DNA from: Adiantum capillus-veneris
Lineage: Eukaryota > Streptophyta > Polypodiopsida > Polypodiales > Pteridaceae
Reading direction: 5' to 3'
NCBI GenBank assembly: GCA_014529385.2
Contig: CM043958.1
Span: forward strand, 151,762,793-151,826,792
DNA: 64,000 bases
This document shows positions 57,795 through 64,000 of this stretch, piece by piece; the stretch's first letter is position 1, and every line of letters begins with the position of its first letter. The translations under genes were made by a program, and so were the position numbers. The notes beneath the pieces were generated by a model. It was not told the origin of the DNA. It saw only the letters and a program-made list of their open reading frames with translations, and searched no databases.

Positions 57795-60500
57795 CAATAT
57801 GCTTTGTGCAAGCATGAAAAACTTCGTCCAATTGCCAATGCGCTCTGATTGTCAACGTAGATAGTGTTGGCAGTGTCATGTCCAACACCCAAATCAGTCA
57901 TAAGGCATCTGAGCCATACACACTCAACTGTAGGTGTGAAGACTGCCCTGCACTCAGCCAATGCGCTCTGATTGTCAACGTAGATAGTGTTGGCAGTGTC
58001 ATGTCCAACACCCAAATCAATCATAAGGCATCTGAGCCATACACACTCAACTGTAGGTGTGAAGACTGCCCTGCACTCAGCCTCACAACTGAAAGTGGCC
58101 ACAGTAGGTTTCTTCTTGCTCAACCATGATATGCGAGCTGCCAAACATGAAACAAAAACCACTTGTGGACACTCGTGTGTCAAAACAACCAGCCCAATCT
58201 GAGTCCGAAAAAGCATGTAAGTCTGGCGGCAATGATCCCCCCTTGGGATCAAACAAGCCAAGATGTAAAGTGCCACTCAAGTAGCAAAACATTCTCTTGA
58301 CATTTTGCCAATGATTAGACCCTGGGCTATGCGTGAATTTGCTAGCCTATGAGACTGCAAACTCAATATCCGACCTCGTGTTGCATACGTAAATGATGCA
58401 GTCAACGACATTTTGGTAAAGAGTGACATCCACAGGATCACTAGCATCATGAAGACTCAAATTTCAAAACATGTTCATGGGAGTGGCAATAGGTTTGAAA
58501 ACCTCAAGTCCAAACTTACATAGCAATGTCTCTACATAACTTTTATGACACAAGGCAATACCACCATTACACTGCTTAAACTGTATACCCAAGTAATGAT
58601 GCAACAGCCCCAAATCTTTCATCTTGAAAGTGGCATTCAAATCAACCTTAAATTAAGCAATAGGTCTCTCATTTGGTCCAGTGATCAACAAATCATCCAC
58701 ATAAAGAACCACAATGAGAAGTACATCACCCTCATGCTTTACATACAATGTGTTCTCTGTTGGACTGTTATGAAAGCTTCGTTTGACCAAATTTGTTTCA
58801 GCTTTTTCATACCAAGAATGAGGAGATTGCTTCAACCCATACAAAGCTTTCTTACATATGCACACTTTATCCTCTTGTCCTTTCTCGACAAAACCGTGAG
58901 GTTGCGTTACATAAACTTGCCACCATTCAAGAAAGCAGTAACAACCTCTGACTGATGTACATCCCAACCAAAATGAGCAACCAATGCACATAGAAAACGT
59001 ACAATAGTCATATGACAAGTGGGAGCAAAAGTCTCTTCATAATCTATGCCTTTCTGTTATGCATAACCTTTTGCAACAAGTTGAGCCTTATAGCGAGCAA
59101 TCTCACCATCTGGCTTGCGTTTCAACTTGTAAACCCACTTCGTGTACCAATGGCCTTTATGCCAAGAGGCAAATCACATAAAGTCCATGTGTCATTTTCT
59201 ATAAGTGCATCATATTCGGATTGCATGGCAGCCATCCAATTTTTTGAATTCTATGCTTCATCAAAAGATAGAGATTCCTCAACATCATGTAAGCTAGACA
59301 CAGCCAAAGCACAACAATATGATGCAAAAGATGCATGGCGAGAACCTGAACGAGTATGACTAGACAAAGGTGCATCCAATTTATTGTCATGCAAAGTATG
59401 CACCAGCCATTTTGGCATGCCTCTAGCCTGCTTATTCTCATCCCTTCCTCATCAAGTACATCTGCATCAGTAATAGGCTAATCTGTAACATTTTCAGAAA
59501 CCCACATAGGCTGTACATTTTCCTCATGGAATTTACATTCAAACTTCCACCATTGAAATGAGGCAACAAAGTGTCATAAATGTCATGTGAGCTTACACTA
59601 TTGTCTCTAGTACATGATAGCAAGGGCTTAACAGAATTTTCCACAAACACAACATCGCGTGAGACCAAGATACGCTTTGTTTGCAGATGATACAACCTGT
59701 AACCTTTGCTTTCAGCACCATAACCAAAAAAAATACATTTGACAACCTTATCATCCAATTTTGTGCCTTGTGTTTGTGGCACCAAAGCATATGCCAAATA
59801 GCCAAAAACACTCATGAGCTCAATAGAAGGCTTTCTATCATGCCATGCTTCATATGGAGTCATAGACTGCAAAGCTTTCATAAAACACATGTTCAATACA
59901 TAACTGGCACATATGATGGCCTCAAGCCAAAACGAATGCAACAAAGCTTGACTTTTGACCGTACATCGTGCCATTTTCGTAACTGACCTATTTTCTCTCT
60001 CAGCAACACCATTTTGTTGAGGCGTATAAGGCACTGTACATTGGTGTTTTATCCCACGACTAGCCACAAATGCATTAAATTCATGAGACATATACTCCCC
60101 CCTCGATCAGAACGGAGGGTGCCCATAGTACATTTCGAGACATTTTCAGCCATAGCCAAAACTTGTTTGAAGCACATAAATACTTCGGACTTCGCTTTAA
60201 GTGGATATACCCATGCATGCTTGGAGTAATCATCAATGAAAGTCATCAAGTAAAGGGAATTTCCCAAGGAAGGAATTTGCATGGGCCCACAAACATCATT
60301 ATGCACAAGTTGCAACATGCATGTGCCCCTAAGGGAACCATCCTTTGGAAACTTAGAACGCTGCATCTTACCCAAAATACAACCTTCACAAACATGTTTG
60401 ATAGATGAGTGCTTCAAGAGGCGACAAAGAAGCAGGCGCGTGCCAAAGCTCACAGAAATCAGAGAAAATGAGCAAGCGTGGCTAGAGCTGCCAGCAACTT
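57795..60500 (-). pseudogene. Copia pol: integrase, reverse transcriptase, RNase H
   Basis: From high to low: GAG-pre-integrase end (HVCEGCILGKMQRSKFP); integrase core with LQLVHNDVCGPM, LYLMTFIDDYSKHAWVY, LRSDRGG and PYTPQQNGVAERENR; TPYEAWHDRKPSIELM and VFGYLAY; RT with SKNWMAAMQSEYDALIEN, KKALYGLKQSPHSWYEK and VVLYVDDLLITG (58,680-58,715), the Copia YVDD site; RNase H with LHAFSDSDWAGCFDTRVSTS, FSCEAECRAV and YVDNQSAL. Frames 60,453-60,049, 60,091-59,438, 59,018-58,653 and 58,292-57,795 are joined across frameshifts and a few stops, so it is inactive. Confidence 0.92.
57835..58080 (-). repeat. 123-bp in-frame tandem duplication inside the Copia RNase H
   Basis: 57,835-57,957 and 57,958-58,080 are head-to-tail copies differing at one base (CAGTC versus CAATC), i.e. 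41 codons each. Both include AECRAVFTPTVECVWL and the catalytic-site strand YVDNQSAL. The near identity marks it as much younger than the element. Confidence 0.95.
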
Positions 60501-60534
60501 AACCCGAGAGGATGTAACCTACTCTGATACAAAT

Positions 60535-60764
60535 TGTTGGAATTAGGGTCGCAGGAAAACATGCACAGCTTGGAGAAGACAAAGGAAGCTCAAGACACAC
60601 AACAGAGAGTGTATTACTTAGTGTGCGATGGAAAGATCAGTTAGCCCTTGGGTGATGGGCATATATACAATGCACGGGGTAAAAAAACCTCCTAGTGAGG
60701 GAACAAATGCCCTGGGGGTCCTAAGTGTGTTCATGCACATCACTACCACATGTACATGGTAACA
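60535..60764 (-). repeat. 5' LTR of the Copia element
   Basis: Begins TGTTGGAATTAGGGTCGC on the plus strand and ends GGTAACA. The PBS is directly adjacent on its inner side. Confidence 0.88.
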
Positions 60765-60780
60765 AGTACACTATACCAAG

Positions 60781-61705
60781 ATGAGGATAGTTGGCTCATC
60801 AAAATTTAAAAATTCTAAAGCCTCTCTGTCCTTCATTTGCCCCTCACTGGCCCCTTCTTCTATTGTCCTTTTAAAGCTCGATTGTCCTTTGATCTTCTTT
60901 AGCTCTTCTTTAAGGGCATCTATCTCCCTATGCATGATTTCTTCTCACTGCATGTGTTGCAGTTCTAAGTCATGTCTTTGTCTTTGATCTAGCTTTAACT
61001 CCGTTTCCAAATCCTTGTTTCTTTTCTCCAAGTCAGCATGTGTGCCATCTTTACGTTATAAATTCATGAATGAAGGATCTACCCTTATTTGCTTTAGCAA
61101 ATTGTCTTGGTCCAATAGCTAGGTCTCTACTGGCTTCATATTCAAATGTACTTGCAGCCTCTAAGCATTTTGGCTTGTGTTAATCAAAGTTGCAGTTACT
61201 TTCATAAGCTTTTTATCATGGTCTGTGCATATTTGTGTTAGGGCATCTATCAAATCCCCGACATGCTTCATTTTTATTGTTCTTTGCCTAGAAACGTCTT
61301 GTCGGATTTTGATTTATGCTTTACAATTTTGAACCTATGCTTGCAACTTTTTTATGATCTTGGCCCTACTTTTCTTATTTGTTCTTGGTGGTTATAAGGT
61401 TAGCCTTTTAGCTTACCTACCAACATCTCTCTAGCATAATCTTCCACTTCTTTCATGTCTCCACTTGTGCTTGGTCAGGTAGCTGTAGGTTGGTCTTTAT
61501 CACCTTCTTTTGGTATCTCCACTTGTGCTTGGTCAGGTAGTTGTAGGTTGGTCTTTATCAGCTTCTTTTGGTATCTCCTCTTTTGTCCACATTGTGCTTG
61601 TAGCCACATCTTGTATTTGGTCTTCCCGAGCAGTCTCTTGGTGTTGTAAACCTTCAAGATCTTCTTTGGTTGAGGTTTCTCAAGTGGTATTGATGCCTCA
61701 ATCAT
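60781..61705 (-). pseudogene. Second relic of the element N ORF3 (coiled-coil part)
   Basis: The minus strand reads KKLIKTNLQLPDQAQVEIPK, then VEDYAREMLVGKL, DKKLMKVTATLINTSQNA with RLQVHLNM, LLKQIRVDPSFM, EKRNKDLETELKLDQ and REIDALKEELKKIKGQ. Block for block this matches the coiled-coil section of ORF3 at 17,200-16,740 (DEQMIKVTNELLTTSLSAQK with IQVQLDV, FLRQIRENPTVV, KKKNKDLEL, KEIAELKRI). Many stops. No other part of ORF3 or LTR was recognised next to it. Confidence 0.65.
61458..61573. repeat. 58-bp tandem duplication in the ORF3 relic
   Basis: 61,458-61,515 is repeated at 61,516-61,573 with two or three differences. 58 is not a multiple of three, so the duplication itself shifts the frame. 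Confidence 0.92.
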
Positions 61706-63330
61706 TATTCTTCAATAGGGCATTTTTTGGGAGTTGAAAGAGAGCCCCACAAAGAACATTCTAATGGGCATTTATGAAAACTTCAATTCCTACCCTCTAG
61801 TTGTTTGTTCACATTTGAAGAGGCATTCATCACAAGCTTCTTTGAGTTCAACACCACCATCTTTAATCCTCTTTCAGTAGAGTTACAAGCATAGCATGTC
61901 TATTACCGACCTCAACTAGCTGCCAATCCATTTAGTCAATCATCAATCGGGAAAAATTGGACACATTAGGAGAAAGTTGGACTCACTTTTGGGCCCTGTA
62001 AGAAGTTCCACGTCGTCTTAGAGAGAGAAAATGAAAATGTTAACTTGTGCATTTTATGTGATACTTTTCTGCGCAACAAAAAGCCAAAATGACATTCTTT
62101 GGTAGGTAGCCGCCGTCTTTATCATTCTTATCCTTCGTTCTCTTGTCAGGAATCCAACTAACCGTATGACTAATGATTTGAGATGCCAACTTACAAGCAT
62201 TCCCTCCAGAAACATAAGCCACACGAACTCTATCAACTCTAAACTTGAGAATATGGCTTTCCCTCCCAAAACCTGAGATATTTCTCCGTCTTCTTCTCTA
62301 TCAACTCTAGGAATGGAGAACGCATCTTTTCTTGATGAAAACACTAATTTGAACTTACAATCCTCGGCCCCTTCATCTTTAACACTTACCCAAAGAAAGA
62401 ACACACATCATCTTCATGTTGATGTATTGCAAGAGTACGCACCGTTGCAGAAACGTAGGAGGGAGTCTTTCTTATCTCAACGGGAGAAAGAACTTAGAAG
62501 GACAAACAAGGAACATCATTTGGATTTGTGGACCGATGGGTCTATTTATCCAAAGGATCCTATGACAAATGTAATGGAATTTTCCTATTCAATTTGCGAA
62601 TAGCGGAATTTAATGAGAGTACTTTTAAGAAATGATTTTGTGAGCATAGCGGGTATACATAATTGAAGATAGCAACATAATCATAGCAATTAGTTAACTT
62701 GGCATAGACAATACTTTTGCAAGAGAGAGAGTTTAGAGAACATGACAACAATTGAGGACCGGATTTATGTGGAGCCGGTCCCCCCTCCAATAGGCATTTG
62801 TATTATGATTTCTCCCATAAAGAGAGACTTGTTACAATACAGTCTTTGTGTTCCTTGTGACCTAGGTGATGCCATGAAGATGGAAGGCTTCATGCACCAC
62901 AAACATAACATAAACTTGAAGAAAGCTTTAACTATCCCAAGCCTCAGTCCCAAGACCTCAAACACCTTCGAAGGTGGAGAGAGCTAGCAGGGAATGAGGG
63001 TAGGGAAGAGGAAGAAGAAACATTTCGTAGGAGAAAGAATTAGTTCCTCACTTATCATACTCTTGTTGCTAGCATACATAATAGCATAGTAATGAAGAAG
63101 AAGGAGATGGCAAGCTTAAGCATTGAAGCATGGCTCTTGGTTGGATTTGCACTCCATAGCCAAGAGTGTTGGTGTAGGCTCTCAACCTCTACTTGCTTGG
63201 AGAGGGAGCTCTTGCACTTTGCATATCACACAATGAGAGTGCTTGTGAGTGTGTGTGGGTGAGTATACCCCCTAGGCACCCCCCTAGCTTGCTTGGGTCG
63301 ACCCCCCCTTGTAGCTCATGCCTGAAGCTC
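61706..63330. other. No gene recognised
   Basis: Short open frames on both strands (62,313-62,603 +; 62,404-62,054 -; 62,742-62,987 +) overlap one another and match no family I know. It may be old repeat DNA. Confidence 0.35.
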
Positions 63331-63555
63331 ATTGGACCCCTCCAGGCCTAGCCAATCACAAGCAGGAGCCATTACAAGCAACATGGGTAGCCTTGGGACA
63401 AGTGTCCCCCTTTCCCCTTTGAGAGAGAGGACTTGATAAATGCTAAAACAATTAGATAATTCATGTAATTTATCATTGGACCCCTTTGAAGCCTAGCCAA
63501 TAGGCTTCAAGCAACACATGAAGGTAACATGGGTAGGGGCCTGACATGTGTCCTT
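63331..63555. repeat. Diverged ~145-bp direct duplication
   Basis: TTGGACCCCT...CCTAGCCAAT...AACATGGGTAG occurs near 63,332-63,410 and again near 63,476-63,553 with clear differences. Confidence 0.7.
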
Positions 63556-63780
63556 GCTGCCTCTTCAAGATGGGCTTCCCTTGTGTGTGTGAGTAGGTGT
63601 TCTCTCTCTAGGCCCTAGGAAAAGGGCTCGCCCCCTCTCTTGTAGGAATGATTTTGACTTTTAGGTGATCAAGCACCTTACTCACCAAGCATGAGAAAGC
63701 ACTTGAACTAGGGGGGGTTCCCACAAGCATCTCAGGCAAGCTTCTCAAGGCACCTCAAGTACTTTAATCATGCAGCAAGT

Positions 63781-63876
63781 CAAGCACCTCAAGCATGGAG
63801 CCAGTCAAGCACCTCAAGCATGAAAAACACCTCAAGCATGACAAGCACCTCAAGCAGGACAAGCACCTCGAGCTTG
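63781..63876. repeat. CAAGCACCTCAAGCATGA minisatellite
   Basis: Five or so 16-20-bp units of CAAGCACCTCAAGCATGA with small variations; looser copies extend upstream from about 63,722. Confidence 0.85.
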
Positions 63877-64000
63877 GGCCGGGTTCCCACCTCAAGCTCA
63901 GCCCTAGCTTACTTAAGGTCAAAAGGACTTTTACACACATTTATTGGAGGTCTTCAATGAAGCTAACCCTAAGGTCTTATGCTCCATTGGTTAGCCTTGC

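Larger units (their letters stand above)
57325..60764 (-). mobile_element. Deleted Ty1/Copia retrotransposon
   Basis: LTRs at 57,325-57,555 and 60,535-60,764 (~230 bp) start TG and end AACA on the plus strand (TGTTACCAT... on the coding strand). The PBS on the minus strand (60,519-60,534) reads ATTTGTATCAGAGTAG, the initiator tRNA-Met type. CCAGGGGGATT beside the left LTR is the polypurine tract. Inside are integrase, RT and RNase H in Copia order. Gag and protease are missing and only ~3 kb of interior is left, so the 5' half is deleted. Flanking 5-mers (ACGGA, AGTAC) do not match. TATATAT on the minus strand at 60,661-60,667 is a likely promoter. Confidence 0.9.

Noticed and set aside
62313-62603. 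97-codon plus-strand frame as a host gene
   Set aside because: No domain, no splice or neighbour support, and equally long antisense frames.

Overview
The window looks like repeat-dense nuclear DNA from a land plant with a large genome. Evidence: plant-type LTR retrotransposons of both superfamilies (Ty3/Gypsy and Ty1/Copia), a CACTA (En/Spm) DNA transposon whose gene has GT-AG introns, AACCCTAA telobox motifs, very long CT/GA and CA/GT microsatellites, and a fragment of a plant dynamin-related protein 1 (DRP1) gene. The species cannot be fixed from this sequence. No tRNA, rRNA, CRISPR array or bacterial-type operon was recognised. Almost all coding signal belongs to mobile elements, most of it decayed by stops and frameshifts.

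Layout. (1) 1-6.8 kb: the last two exons of a DRP1-like gene (891-1224, +), then AT-rich intergenic DNA with microsatellites. (2) 6.8-10.3 kb: minus-strand Gypsy relics, a gag scrap and then the 3' half of a chromovirus pol ('element B'). (3) 10,325-38,114: a plus-strand chromovirus ('element T') with two ~1.19 kb LTRs, an unrecognised extra ORF before gag, and a dead pol. (4) 14,715-33,563: a minus-strand ~18.8 kb Gypsy element ('element N') inserted into the gag-pol of T, with ~0.9 kb LTRs, PBS and PPT. Its order is gag - retropepsin - RT - RNase H - integrase - a second retropepsin-like domain - palindrome array - long charged/coiled-coil ORF3. (5) 38.1-40.7 kb: no gene recognised. (6) 40.74-46.70 kb: minus-strand pieces, first RT/RNase H of B, then the integrase and second protease of an N-family copy. 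The latter is interrupted by an almost pristine 3,514-bp CACTA element (42,870-46,383, TTT target duplication) with an intact three-exon transposase-like gene. (7) 46.72-54.94 kb: a decayed plus-strand N-family copy split by a 4.1 kb gag-only Copia-like element (48,649-52,757). (8) 57,325-60,764: a minus-strand deleted Ty1/Copia element with an internal RNase H duplication. (9) 60.78-61.7 kb: a second relic of ORF3. (10) The rest is low-complexity DNA and minisatellites.

The nesting gives a relative order: B was hit by T, T by N; the minus-strand N-family relic was hit by CACTA, and the plus-strand relic by the gag-only Copia element. The most interesting system is the N family. It has a second aspartic-protease-like domain after integrase, seen in three copies. 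It carries a ~22-bp palindrome repeated at ~285-305 bp intervals at both ends of its internal region, and a conserved third ORF that runs through the polypurine tract into the 3' LTR.
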